Shown: positions 26,188 through 34,063, counted from the first letter of the stretch. The stretch: 64,000 bases of DNA from an uncultured Collinsella sp. (GCA_900768435.1 CAAGCW010000001.1:14292-78291); one strand, 5' to 3'. A program made the numbers and translations. Notes: generated from the letters alone by a model not told the origin.

Positions 26188-27621
26188 CTAGTAATTGCTC
26201 TTGAGCTTGCGACCCTGTTGTTCGAACTTATGCATATCGCTGTCGGCCATGCCCTGCGTCTCGTCCTCATGGCGTTTGGTGTAGAGCGGATCGTCGGGAT
26301 CGTTCCAAATGCGATCTGCCACGGGCGCCCAGGCCTCGGCTGCGGCGCGGGTCTTTTCACGCAGCTGTTCGGGCGTTTCCTTCTCGACCAGGTCGGTGCT
26401 CTTGGCACCGGTCTCGGCCACCATCTTGGGCAGCACGTCGGGGTTCTCGAGCATGGGGCAGGGCTTGAGGTAGTTGTCGTTGAACGGCTGGCCCTCGTAG
26501 TATTTCATAAACAGGGGAGAGCGCAGCGCATCGAGCAGGCTCACATCGTGGATGTTGGCGTTGGAGTAGTGGATGAACACGCACGGTTCCACGTCGCCTG
26601 CCGCATTGATGTGCAGGTAGCGGCGACCACCGGCGATGCAGCCGCCCACGAACTCACCGTCGTTTTGGAAATCGAGCGTAAAGAGTGGCTTTTTCTCACG
26701 CATTTCGCGAATAAAGCGATACATATGCTCGCGCTGCCCGGGCGTGGGCATGAGCTCCGAGGTAGCGTTGCGCCCGACCGGCATAAAGTGGAAATACCAG
26801 CAGAAGAGCGCCCCCTCGTTGATCATCCAGTCCATGTTTTCCTCGGTGGCGACGGTATCGGCGTTGGCGCTCGTCCAGCAGGTCGATATGCCAAACGGCA
26901 GGTTGCGCTCGCGCAGAAGCTTCATGGCGTGCTCGATCTTGGCGTAGGTGCCCTCGCCGCGGCGGGCATCGGTGGTGTGCTCGTTGCCCTCGGCGCTAAT
27001 GGCGGGAACAAAGTTTGCAACGCGAATCATATCGTCGCAGAATGCCTCGTCGATGAGCGTGGAGTTGGTGAAGCAAAGGAACACACAATCTTGGTGCTTT
27101 TCACAGATCTTGATGAGGTCGTGCTTGCGGACGAGCGGCTCGCCGCCCGTATAGATGTAGATATGCGTGCCGAGCGCTTTGCCCTGAGTGATGATGGAGT
27201 CGATGTCTTCAAACGAGAGGTTCTGCTTATAGCCGTACTCGGCTGCCCAGCAGCCCGTGCAGTGCAGGTTGCAGGCGCTTGTGGGATCGAGCAAGATGGC
27301 CCACGGAATATTGCACTGGTACTTTTCGCGGCTCTTCTCCTGTTGCGGCCAAGCGAGCAGGTTACCGTCGACAATAAGCGTCTTGAGCAACTTGGCGCGC
27401 ATCTTGGGATTGAGGGTGAAAACGCGCATGATCAGGTCATACCAATTGCCGCGGCTCTTGATGACGTTGGTGAACGCCTCGCGCTGCGCGGGAAACACGC
27501 GGTCGGGGACCAGCTTGTTCACGAGGTTCATGATTGTGTCGATGTTTTCCTGCGGGTTGTCGTCGAGATAATCGATGAGTTTGTTGAGTGCTGCGCGCTC
27601 CGCTGACTGTGTAAGCGACAT
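26188..27621 (-). CDS. Radical SAM protein with SPASM-like C-terminal domain
   Basis: A 477-residue enzyme. The radical SAM cluster motif CxxxCxxC (CNLHCTGC) starts at Cys117. GGEP in YTGGEPLV is the SAM-binding loop. The C-terminal region has further Cys (VGGCIAG, VEPCVF, KPCPML), suggesting an auxiliary Fe-S cluster of SPASM type. Residues 1-100 are a helical N-terminal extension. I use the second ATG (MSLTQS), which has AAAGGA 7 bases ahead. It is monocistronic, with no obvious precursor peptide next to it, so the substrate cannot be inferred. Confidence 0.85.
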   Translation of the reverse strand: MSLTQSAERAALNKLIDYLDDNPQENIDTIMNLVNKLVPDRVFPAQREAFTNVIKSRGNWYDLIMRVFTLNPKMRAKLLKTLIVDGNLLAWPQQEKSREKYQCNIPWAILLDPTSACNLHCTGCWAAEYGYKQNLSFEDIDSIITQGKALGTHIYIYTGGEPLVRKHDLIKICEKHQDCVFLCFTNSTLIDEAFCDDMIRVANFVPAISAEGNEHTTDARRGEGTYAKIEHAMKLLRERNLPFGISTCWTSANADTVATEENMDWMINEGALFCWYFHFMPVGRNATSELMPTPGQREHMYRFIREMREKKPLFTLDFQNDGEFVGGCIAGGRRYLHINAAGDVEPCVFIHYSNANIHDVSLLDALRSPLFMKYYEGQPFNDNYLKPCPMLENPDVLPKMVAETGAKSTDLVEKETPEQLREKTRAAAEAWAPVADRIWNDPDDPLYTKRHEDETQGMADSDMHKFEQQGRKLKSNY

Positions 27622-27755
27622 GGGCATATCCTTTCACGTGTACTTCGTGTGAGATAATACCCATATGTGGAATTAAATGCGTCTAAAGAATCCCTAATGT
27701 GTCTATTCAACGAATCAATTTGATTTGGGGCGAAGTGTTATGCCCCAACACCTTC

Positions 27756-27779
27756 TAAGTTGCGGTGAAATAAGGACTG
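27756..27779. repeat. Half copy of palindromic repeat family 2 at the left edge of the cobalamin island
   Basis: TAAGTTGCGGTGAAATA followed by AGGACTGA matches one arm of the copies at 17452 and 50386. The partner arm is missing; the sequence runs straight into the end of the IS3-family remnant. It looks as though the IS inserted in or beside the palindrome. Confidence 0.75.
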
Positions 27780-28393
27780 AAGGGGGTGCGGACGATTTCT
27801 TGGACCGCGCCTAGGCGTATCCAAGCTTCCTGCGGTACTCCATCGGGCTCAGCCACTCGAGGGACTTCTTGATGCGCCCGTCCCGATAGTACACGAGGTA
27901 GGCCTCGAGCCTCCCCATGAACTCCTCGGCCGTCACGCCCTCCCAGTCCCTGTAGCGGAAGAACTCGTTCTTGAGGCGCCCGAAGAAGCCCTCGCAGGCC
28001 GAGTTGTCCGGGCTGCAGCCCTTCGCGGACATGCTCCTGACCAGGCCGTTCTCCTCGCAGATCCCGATCCACTCCGGCCAGCGGTAGTGGCCGCCCCGGT
28101 CCGAGTGGATCGTCGTGCGCGCGCCCGCCGGCCTCGCCGCGCAGGCCTTGAGCAGGCTCGAGTTCGCGAGGCGCTTGTCGGGGTGCAGCCCGATCGACCA
28201 GGCGACGGGCATCCCGTCGAAGCAGTCGATGACCGGGCTCAGGTAGACCTTCTCGCCGCCCGGGAGCCTGAACTCGGTGATGTCGGTGAGCCACAGCCGG
28301 TTGGGCTCGTCGGCGTGGAAATTCCTGTTCACGAGGTTCTCCGGTGCCTTGGAGACGTCGCCGGCGTAGGAGTTGTAGCCTGAGGATCCTTAA
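27778..28393 (-). mobile_element. Truncated IS3-family insertion sequence
   Basis: The right end (TGAAGGGGGTGCGGAC..., plus strand) resembles IS3-family termini, which commonly begin TG and carry a GGGGTGC-type block. The element contains only the 3' two thirds of orfB. The 5' end of orfB, orfA and the left terminus are missing; the sequence breaks off at about 28391-28393, 14-16 bases from the stop codon of the ABC ATPase. The truncation point therefore coincides with the edge of the cobalamin island. Confidence 0.75.
27811..28392 (-). pseudogene. IS3-family transposase OrfB, 5'-truncated
   Basis: About 193 codons of an rve-type integrase core read without interruption. The conserved DDE residues are visible: Asp in NRLWLTDITEF, Asp in IHSDRGGHY, and Glu in the SACEGFFGRLKNEF segment, 35 residues after the second Asp. 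The C-terminus (SLEWLSPMEYRRKLGY) is complete. Upstream of the NRNFHADEPN segment the frame continues for ~20 codons (GYNSYAGDVSKAPENLV, typical of IS3 OrfB) and then meets a stop. The N-terminal HTH half is absent, so transposition in cis is not expected. An internal ATG could still yield a 173-residue product. Confidence 0.85.
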
Positions 28394-28406
28394 ATGAAAG
28401 TCCAGT

Positions 28407-29723
28407 TTATCCTTCCCACTCCAATTGGGAATCCTCTGATGCGCCTTCGCACGCTCGCATGACCTCGATACCATGCGAGCGTGCGAACTCGACGAGCTCT
28501 GCGTTGCGGGCATTTATGGTGCCGAAGGCGGCGGGGCACACGATAAGGCGCGCGCAGTGGTCGAGGAGCTCTTTGGCGCGGGCTATGGTTTTATCCCCGA
28601 TCGGCTCGAAGGCGCGCTCGGCCACGCATTCCGCCGCCAGGTCGCGTGCGAGCTCGCAGTCGATGTCCCCTTCGTGCAGAACGCCCGCGTAGAACGCCTT
28701 GCCCTGCCGGATGAGCTGGCGAAACATAGCCGACCCCGTACCTGCGCCGGCGATGACGAACGTGTGCGCATCGCCGTGCGGGCGCCCAATTTCCACGCTG
28801 CCGAAGCGCTCGTTGAAGGTGCCATGTTGAAGGCCGTAGAGCTCGCCAATCGTCTCGCGCGTGAATATGTCCTCGGGTGTGCCGGCGCGGAAGACTCGGC
28901 CGTCCTTCACGCAAATCACCTTGTCGGCGCTTTTCTGCGCGAGCTCGAGTTCGTGGATGGACATGATGACAGCCACATTCCGCGATTTCGCAAGATGGCG
29001 AAGTATTCGCAGCAGGTCGATCTGGTAGCGGATATCGAGATACGACGTGGGCTCGTCGAGCACGAGCACACGCGGATCCTGCGCGATGGCGCGTGCGAGC
29101 ATGACGCGCTGGCGTTGCCCGTCGCTTATCTGCATGAAGTCGCGCTCGGCGAGCTCTTCCACATGTGCGGTTTTCATGGCCTCGTCGACCCGACTATGGT
29201 CGTCGGGCGAGAGTGTGCCCATTCGCCCGGTGTAGGGATGCCTCCCCGCCTCTACGATATCGCGGCAGGTGAGGAGCTCGGTCCGGGGGCGATCTGTCAG
29301 CATAACGGCAAGGTTCCTTGCGAACTCCGCCGTCTTCCATCGGGAAATCTCTCGCCCGTCGAGCTCGATCGCGCCGGCAAGCGGTGCCAGATGGCGTGTG
29401 ATGGTTTTCAAGATGGTCGACTTGCCCGAGCCGTTCGGCCCGATGAGCGCCACGACGTCGCCCGCGCGAACCTCCAGATCGACGCCTTCGACTACGACCT
29501 TCTTGTCGTAGCCCGCCGACAGGTCGCTTATGCGGAAAAGCGGCACTCCGTCAGCCTGCGTTTCGACCGGGGTTTCGAGGTTCGACTCCGCTCGGAGGAG
29601 GCGTTCCGCGCGCAGTTCCGCACGAGCCGAAAGTGCCTTCTGGCGCTTTCGTGCGAGCTCAGGACTGTCTAAGCATGGAATGTCCCCTCCGAGCGTTTTG
29701 GGCCGCGGCACGAATTCCCCCAT
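28407..29723 (-). CDS. FecE/BtuD-type ABC transporter ATPase with extra N- and C-terminal regions
   Basis: A 438-residue protein. Residues ~60-310 are a metal-chelate/corrinoid-type ABC ATPase: Walker A GPNGSGKST, signature SDGQRQRVMLARA (Asp for the usual Gly), Walker B VLVLDEPTSYLD and switch His in MSIHELE. Residues ~317-438 form an additional Rossmann-like domain (VIAGAGTGSAMFRQL, YAGVLHEGDIDCELA) absent from ordinary FecE. The first ~58 residues are also extra; codons ~10-45 lie inside copy C of hairpin repeat family 1. The ATG follows the permease stop directly. It energises the permease at 29724, with the binding protein at 30769 supplying substrate. Confidence 0.85.
   Translation of the reverse strand: MGEFVPRPKTLGGDIPCLDSPELARKRQKALSARAELRAERLLRAESNLETPVETQADGVPLFRISDLSAGYDKKVVVEGVDLEVRAGDVVALIGPNGSGKSTILKTITRHLAPLAGAIELDGREISRWKTAEFARNLAVMLTDRPRTELLTCRDIVEAGRHPYTGRMGTLSPDDHSRVDEAMKTAHVEELAERDFMQISDGQRQRVMLARAIAQDPRVLVLDEPTSYLDIRYQIDLLRILRHLAKSRNVAVIMSIHELELAQKSADKVICVKDGRVFRAGTPEDIFTRETIGELYGLQHGTFNERFGSVEIGRPHGDAHTFVIAGAGTGSAMFRQLIRQGKAFYAGVLHEGDIDCELARDLAAECVAERAFEPIGDKTIARAKELLDHCARLIVCPAAFGTINARNAELVEFARSHGIEVMRACEGASEDSQLEWEG
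29589..29695 (+). repeat. Hairpin repeat family 1, copy C, inside the ABC ATPase coding sequence
   Basis: The core matches copies A and B (GTTCCGCACGAGCCGAAAG..., then CTTTCGTGCGAGC, then AGGACTGT). Its inner stem is different but still paired: CGAAAGTGCC with GGCGCTTTCG. The outer arms (29589-29607 and 29677-29695) pair over 19 positions with 16 Watson-Crick pairs, two G-T pairs and one mismatch, and differ from those of A and B. It is read through in frame by the minus-strand ATPase gene. Confidence 0.75.
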
Positions 29724-30764
29724 CTACCTCACCCGCTTCTTCAACATGAGCGCGATAACCACCGGCGCGCCGAAGATGGCGGTGACGGCGCTGATGGAAA
29801 GCTCGACGGGAGAGAACAACGTGCGCGCGATCAAATCGCAGCCCGCGCAGAAGATGGCGCCTCCTAAGAAGCACGCGGGAATCACGCGGATGGGCTTCGA
29901 CGACCTCAGAGCCGACTTCACGAGATGCGGAACCGCGATGCCTACGAACGACACCGGACCAGCGAACGCGGTCACGCAGGCGGAGAGCATGCTCGCTAGA
30001 AGGACGAGCACCACGCGGAAGTGTGCGACGTTCACGCCGACGCTTTTCGCGTAGGCTTCTCCCAGCTGGAAGGCGGAAAGGGGCTTCGATATCGCGAATA
30101 CGCATGCGCTCACGGTGATCACCACGACCGCGATGACCGCGACGTCGTCCCAGCTCGAACCCGAGAAGCTACCCAAAGACCAGTTGTGCAGGTTCACGAT
30201 GGACTGGTCGTCGGCGAAGGCGATGAGAAAGTTCGTCGCCGCCGAGCAGATGTATCCCACCATGACGCCCGCCACGATGAGCATGGCCATGGAACTTATG
30301 CGCCGTGCGATGAGGAGCACGAAGCCGATGGTGATAAGCGATCCCAGAAACGCTGCGGCCACCATGGCCGGCGAGGACATGGCCTGGTTCGCGCCCAGAA
30401 GCACGATCATCGTAAGCGCGACGACGAACTTTGCGCCCGAGGAGACGCCCAAGATGAACGGGTCGGCGATGGGGTTGTTGAAAAACGTCTGCAGCAGGAA
30501 CCCGGAGAGCGAAAGTGCCCCGCCGAGAAGCACGGCTGAAAGCACGCGCGGCAGGCGAATCTCCCAGATGACTTGGCTTTCCATGGAATTGGCCGCGCCG
30601 CCCGAAAGGATGCCGGGGATGTGGTCTGCGGGCACGAGCACGCTCCCGATGCACAGGTTGGCCCCGACGAGCACGATGAGGACAACAGCGAGCAGCGCCG
30701 TCACGACGCGACACCGTGCGACGCGCCCCGATTCGTCGTATGCCATGGAAAGTCGGCTTCTCAT
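29724..30764 (-). CDS. FecCD-type ABC transporter permease
   Basis: A 346-residue membrane permease of the iron-siderophore/heme/cobalamin class, about ten helices. IRLPRVLSAVLLGGALSLSGFLLQ is the standard N-terminal signature, the GSFSGSSWDD region follows, and FVGIAVPHLVKS is the cytoplasmic loop that contacts the ATPase. It lies between the binding lipoprotein and the ATPase and abuts the latter without a gap. A weak ribosome site makes the exact start uncertain (MAYDES six codons in is an alternative). The substrate is inferred to be a cobalt- or tetrapyrrole-type ligand because of the riboswitch and the linked exported CbiK. Confidence 0.88.
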   Translation of the reverse strand: MRSRLSMAYDESGRVARCRVVTALLAVVLIVLVGANLCIGSVLVPADHIPGILSGGAANSMESQVIWEIRLPRVLSAVLLGGALSLSGFLLQTFFNNPIADPFILGVSSGAKFVVALTMIVLLGANQAMSSPAMVAAAFLGSLITIGFVLLIARRISSMAMLIVAGVMVGYICSAATNFLIAFADDQSIVNLHNWSLGSFSGSSWDDVAVIAVVVITVSACVFAISKPLSAFQLGEAYAKSVGVNVAHFRVVLVLLASMLSACVTAFAGPVSFVGIAVPHLVKSALRSSKPIRVIPACFLGGAIFCAGCDLIARTLFSPVELSISAVTAIFGAPVVIALMLKKRVR

Positions 30765-30768
30765 GGTG

Positions 30769-32340
30769 CTAGCCGAGCTTCCTCAGATAATGGAAGTCGC
30801 TCGCGTCATCGCCGGTGAACGCCCCGTGCAGCTCGTCGATAATGTCGGCGGTAGAAGTCATCTGCTGGTACATGTCGGCGCTTGTGACCCAGACGTTGCC
30901 GTTCTTCACGGCTTTGAACTGCGACAATAGCGCGTTTTTGCTTACGAAGTCGTTTAAGGTGGCAACCGATTCGTCGATGGTGCCGTTGTAGACGATGATG
31001 TCGGCATCCTTCGCCGTCTCGTAGAAGCGCTCCATTTCGAGCGTTACTGACGAACCTGACGTCGACGCCGTCTGCGCGTCATCGAGCGCGTAGCTGCCGC
31101 CTGCAAGCTCGATCATCTGCGCCACGTAGTCGCCCGCCCGCCGCGTGACGGCGGCCCCGTTCGAGTTAATGTAGAAATACGCCACGGTTTTACCTGACGA
31201 CGCGAGCCTCGACGTTTGCTCGACGCGGGCCTTCTGCTCGTTGAACAGGTGCGCGGCCTCGTCTTCCTTGTCGAATAGGACGCCGAAAAGCTTAATCCAC
31301 TCGACGCGCCCGAGTGCTTCGGGCTCGCTCGACGACTGTTCGGTGAGCACGACGAGCCCGAGCTTCTGCAGCTTTTCCTTCACATCGGGCGTGTGGTTGA
31401 TCATGGTGTTCTCGATGGCGAGCGTGCAGCCCGAGGCCGATATTCGCTCGTAGTCGGGCGCGCTGTACTTGCCGCCGTAGGCGATCGCCCCACTTTCGAG
31501 TGCGCTTTTGAAGCCCGCGACCGAGCAATCGTCGGCCTTCGTGCCCGACATGATGATTTTGTCGTTCGCATCGAGCGCGTCGACCAGGCACATCGTCGCC
31601 GACGACACGAGGTACACCTTGTCGGCGGGGCGCCTTATGACCGCGATGTCGGAGCTCAACCCATCAGGTACCTTCGCATCTTGCGGCACCACGAGGAAGC
31701 GCTCCCCGTTCGAAATGCAGATAAGCCGCAGGCCGCCTTCGTACTCGTCGACAGTGAAGTGCTCGGCGTATTCAAGCTGAAGCGTCCCCGTCGGCTTCCA
31801 GCCGCAGCCCAAATCGGTGTTGTGGAAGTCGGCCGCGGCGTTTGAAGCCGTTCCCGCAGGGGAGCCGCCGCTTGCTTCGTCGCCCGATTTCTCCTTCATG
31901 GTGGATGAATCGAAGTGGAGCGTGTAGTCGATGGTGTGCGGCGTCGACATGGCGACGGTCTCGGCCGACACGGCGATGTCCTCGTCGAGCGTGACGGGTA
32001 TCTCGAACGTGGAGTTGCCGCCGTCGTTTACGGGCGCGTAGTCCACGCCGTTGACGGTCATTTTGTCGTAGTTCGAACTCGACCAGGTGATGGTCGCGGT
32101 GTAGGTGTCGCCATCCTTCACAATTGTGGTGGGTGAGGCGATGCTTGCGCGCCCTGACCCGCCGGAAAGCGAGACGCTCACAGTGTATTCCTGAGAGCCT
32201 GCCGTGCCACCGGTCGCGTTCGGGCTCGCACTGCACCCCGCGAAGGGAAGCGCGAGCAGGGCGACGAGAACGCAGGCGATCGCGCGCACCGCGATGCTGC
32301 GACGCTTCCTGCTTTCCTTCTTGGGAAGAATCGACCGCAT
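30769..32340 (-). CDS. Substrate-binding lipoprotein: NEAT-like N-terminal domain plus periplasmic-binding domain
   Basis: A 523-residue lipoprotein: basic start, hydrophobic stretch, lipobox FAGC at about residue 36. Residues ~50-150 form a beta-rich domain whose pattern (VKDGDTYTATITWSSSNYDKMTVNGVDY, then HTIDYTLHF) resembles heme-binding NEAT domains, including a Tyr-x-x-x-Phe ending. Residues ~185-510 are a binding-protein domain of the TroA/FhuD class (KIIMSGTKADDC, NTMINHTPDVKEKLQKLGL, YVAQMIELAGGSYALDD). Ferric- and B12-type transporters use such binding proteins. The fusion suggests capture of a tetrapyrrole or metal chelate at the surface. NEAT assignment is by pattern only. Confidence 0.72.
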   Translation of the reverse strand: MRSILPKKESRKRRSIAVRAIACVLVALLALPFAGCSASPNATGGTAGSQEYTVSVSLSGGSGRASIASPTTIVKDGDTYTATITWSSSNYDKMTVNGVDYAPVNDGGNSTFEIPVTLDEDIAVSAETVAMSTPHTIDYTLHFDSSTMKEKSGDEASGGSPAGTASNAAADFHNTDLGCGWKPTGTLQLEYAEHFTVDEYEGGLRLICISNGERFLVVPQDAKVPDGLSSDIAVIRRPADKVYLVSSATMCLVDALDANDKIIMSGTKADDCSVAGFKSALESGAIAYGGKYSAPDYERISASGCTLAIENTMINHTPDVKEKLQKLGLVVLTEQSSSEPEALGRVEWIKLFGVLFDKEDEAAHLFNEQKARVEQTSRLASSGKTVAYFYINSNGAAVTRRAGDYVAQMIELAGGSYALDDAQTASTSGSSVTLEMERFYETAKDADIIVYNGTIDESVATLNDFVSKNALLSQFKAVKNGNVWVTSADMYQQMTSTADIIDELHGAFTGDDASDFHYLRKLG

Positions 32341-32344
32341 GGCG

Positions 32345-32878
32345 TTACTTCAGTGCGTCGGCGCGCAGATCGACGCCGGCGGATTCGAATACGAGCGTGC
32401 GGTCGTACCACCGCTCCCTTTTAATGCTCCACGCGGCGCAGGCGGTGTCCTCGTCGAGCGCATCAACGGGCACGTCGTAGGTGTACTTGCCTTCCGCGTT
32501 TTCCACATAGGGGATGAAGTCGGCCTCGCTCGCGGCGGCAGCCTCGTCGCCCGTGCCCATGAAGAGCTTGCCGTAGCCCGTGCCGGAAAGTGTCATCACG
32601 CAGTGCATGGAGCCGTTTTCCACGATGAGCTGGGCGTCCACAATCCTGAACATGTTCGAGCTGGAATCTACGGTGATCGGATAGGTGCCGTCGGCCACCT
32701 TGTCGGCGGTGATGGGGGCAGCGCTTGCGCCCTCGGGCGCATCGGCCGCCTGTTCGGTCTTTTCCTGGGAATCGGCATCGCTTGCCTTTGCGCTGTCGAT
32801 TGAATTTCCGCCGCAGCCGGCGAGCGAGAACGCGAAAAGCGCCGCCGACAAGGCGAAGGCGAGGGTTTTCTTCAACAT
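32345..32878 (-). CDS. Putative surface lipoprotein of unknown function linked to the transporter
   Basis: A 177-residue lipoprotein with lipobox SLAGC near residue 21, followed by an acidic Ala/Ser/Asp linker and a compact beta-rich domain (~55-177): DGTYPITVDSSSNMFRI, VMTLSGTGYGKLFMG, YTYDVPVDALDEDT. I do not recognise a named family. The alternating hydrophobic pattern and paired aromatic residues recall small extracellular heme/iron-binding domains. It lies between the exported CbiK gene and the binding-protein gene, 4 bases upstream of the latter, so it probably serves the same uptake system. I start at ATG 32878 because GAAAGGAA lies upstream and the signal peptide then begins at once. 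Confidence 0.6.
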   Translation of the reverse strand: MLKKTLAFALSAALFAFSLAGCGGNSIDSAKASDADSQEKTEQAADAPEGASAAPITADKVADGTYPITVDSSSNMFRIVDAQLIVENGSMHCVMTLSGTGYGKLFMGTGDEAAAASEADFIPYVENAEGKYTYDVPVDALDEDTACAAWSIKRERWYDRTLVFESAGVDLRADALK

Positions 32879-32940
32879 GGAGTGGTTCCTTTCAATCGCT
32901 TCGACCGCCCGCGCCGTGCGGTGGGCGGGCGGGATGCGAA

Positions 32941-32987
32941 TGCAACGGGCATGCGCCGTCAGTCGGGGAAGGCGCATGCCCGTTGCA
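32941..32987. repeat. Perfect 17-base inverted repeat between the exported cbiK and the lipoprotein gene
   Basis: TGCAACGGGCATGCGCC (32941-32957) and its exact inverse (32971-32987) enclose 13 bases. As RNA it would make a very stable hairpin with no T tract, so RNA processing or partial termination between the two minus-strand genes is possible. Confidence 0.65.
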
Positions 32988-33022
32988 CGGGGACGCGACC
33001 GGCGCCCCCGTGCGCGGTGAGT

Positions 33023-33949
33023 TTACAGCTTGGCGATGGCGTCGTCCACGTGCGAGACGTAGATGTCATCGACCGCGGCGTTCTGTCCCAGACCCTGGAG
33101 CAGGCACGTCACTTCGAAGCCGGCGGCCACGAACTTCGCAGCCCAGCTGTCGGGGTCGGTCTCGTCTGCCATGTCGTTGTTCGCGTGGTCGCCCGCGACC
33201 ACCATGAACGGCGCGAGCACGGCCTTCTTGTACCCTGCGGCGCTCGCGGCGGCGATAACATCCTCGCAGGTCGGTTCAGCCTCGACAGTGCCGACGAAGA
33301 ACTGCGTCAAGCCCTCGTTCTTGAACACTTCCTGCATCTTGGCATAGTCGGCGTTGGAATCGGCTTCGGTGCCGTGGCCCATGAGGCACAGCGCCGTCTT
33401 GCCGTCGTCGAAGGACGCCATGTTCTCCTTAATGGCTGCGGCCACCTTCTTGTAGTCGTCGTCGGAGGTGAGCAGCGGGTCGCCGAGCGAGATCTTGTCG
33501 AACTTGTCGGCGTACTTGTCGAGCTCGTCTTTCACGTCGGCGTATTCCAGGCCAGCCATGAGATGCGTCGGCTGTACGACGATTTCCTTCACGCCGTCTT
33601 CCACGCAGCGGTCGAGCGCCTCGGTCATGTTGTCGATTGTGATGCCGTCGCGCTTCTTCAGCTTGTCGATGATGATCTGCGCGGTGAAGGCGCGGCGGAT
33701 GTCGTAGTCCTGCCAGTACTTCTCGCGGATAGCGTCTTCGATGGCGCCGATGGTGATGTGGCGCGAGTCGTTGTAGCTCGTGCCGAAGCTCGTGACGAGG
33801 ATGACCGGCTTCACGGCCTTCTCCTTTTCACTCGATTTCTCGGAACTCGCGGAGGTGTTGGAGCAGCCCGCGAGCGCGACTCCGGCGAGCGCGACGGCTC
33901 CGGCTGCTGCGGCGCCCATGAAGCCGCGGCGTGACATCTGGTCGGACAT
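33023..33949 (-). CDS. cbiK: CbiK-type sirohydrochlorin cobaltochelatase with Tat-like/lipoprotein signal (exported)
   Basis: A 308-residue protein. The N-terminus holds a twin-arginine motif (SRRGF), a hydrophobic stretch and a lipobox LAGC at about residue 28, so export and lipid anchoring are predicted. The remainder is CbiK: ILVTSFGTSYNDSR at the start of the chelatase fold, His in LMGHGTEADSN, Glu in VEAEPTCED and His in VVAGDHANNDM are in the places of the catalytic His/Glu/His of the family. It heads the riboswitch-controlled minus-strand operon. Cytoplasmic CbiK inserts cobalt into sirohydrochlorin; an exported form is known in Desulfovibrio. The ATG at 33949 has AAAGGA ahead. Confidence 0.88.
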   Translation of the reverse strand: MSDQMSRRGFMGAAAAGAVALAGVALAGCSNTSASSEKSSEKEKAVKPVILVTSFGTSYNDSRHITIGAIEDAIREKYWQDYDIRRAFTAQIIIDKLKKRDGITIDNMTEALDRCVEDGVKEIVVQPTHLMAGLEYADVKDELDKYADKFDKISLGDPLLTSDDDYKKVAAAIKENMASFDDGKTALCLMGHGTEADSNADYAKMQEVFKNEGLTQFFVGTVEAEPTCEDVIAAASAAGYKKAVLAPFMVVAGDHANNDMADETDPDSWAAKFVAAGFEVTCLLQGLGQNAAVDDIYVSHVDDAIAKL

Positions 33950-34063
33950 GGTTTTTCCTTTCCTCGGTTTGCCGGTCCCCCGGCGACAGTTGCTTGTCGG
34001 CACAAGCGAAAGAAAAGCGCACCCCTCGGGGTTCACAAGGAGCTAACGCCACGGCGATGCCGT

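Noticed and set aside
26218..27606. 462-codon plus-strand frame opposite the radical SAM gene
   Set aside because: Shadow of the minus-strand gene; no motifs, and the minus strand has CxxxCxxC and a proper ribosome site.
27755..28513. 252-codon minus-strand frame overlapping the transposase remnant
   Set aside because: Out-of-frame with the transposase; its product is Arg/Pro/Gly-rich and featureless. The true transposase frame is the one with the DDE residues.
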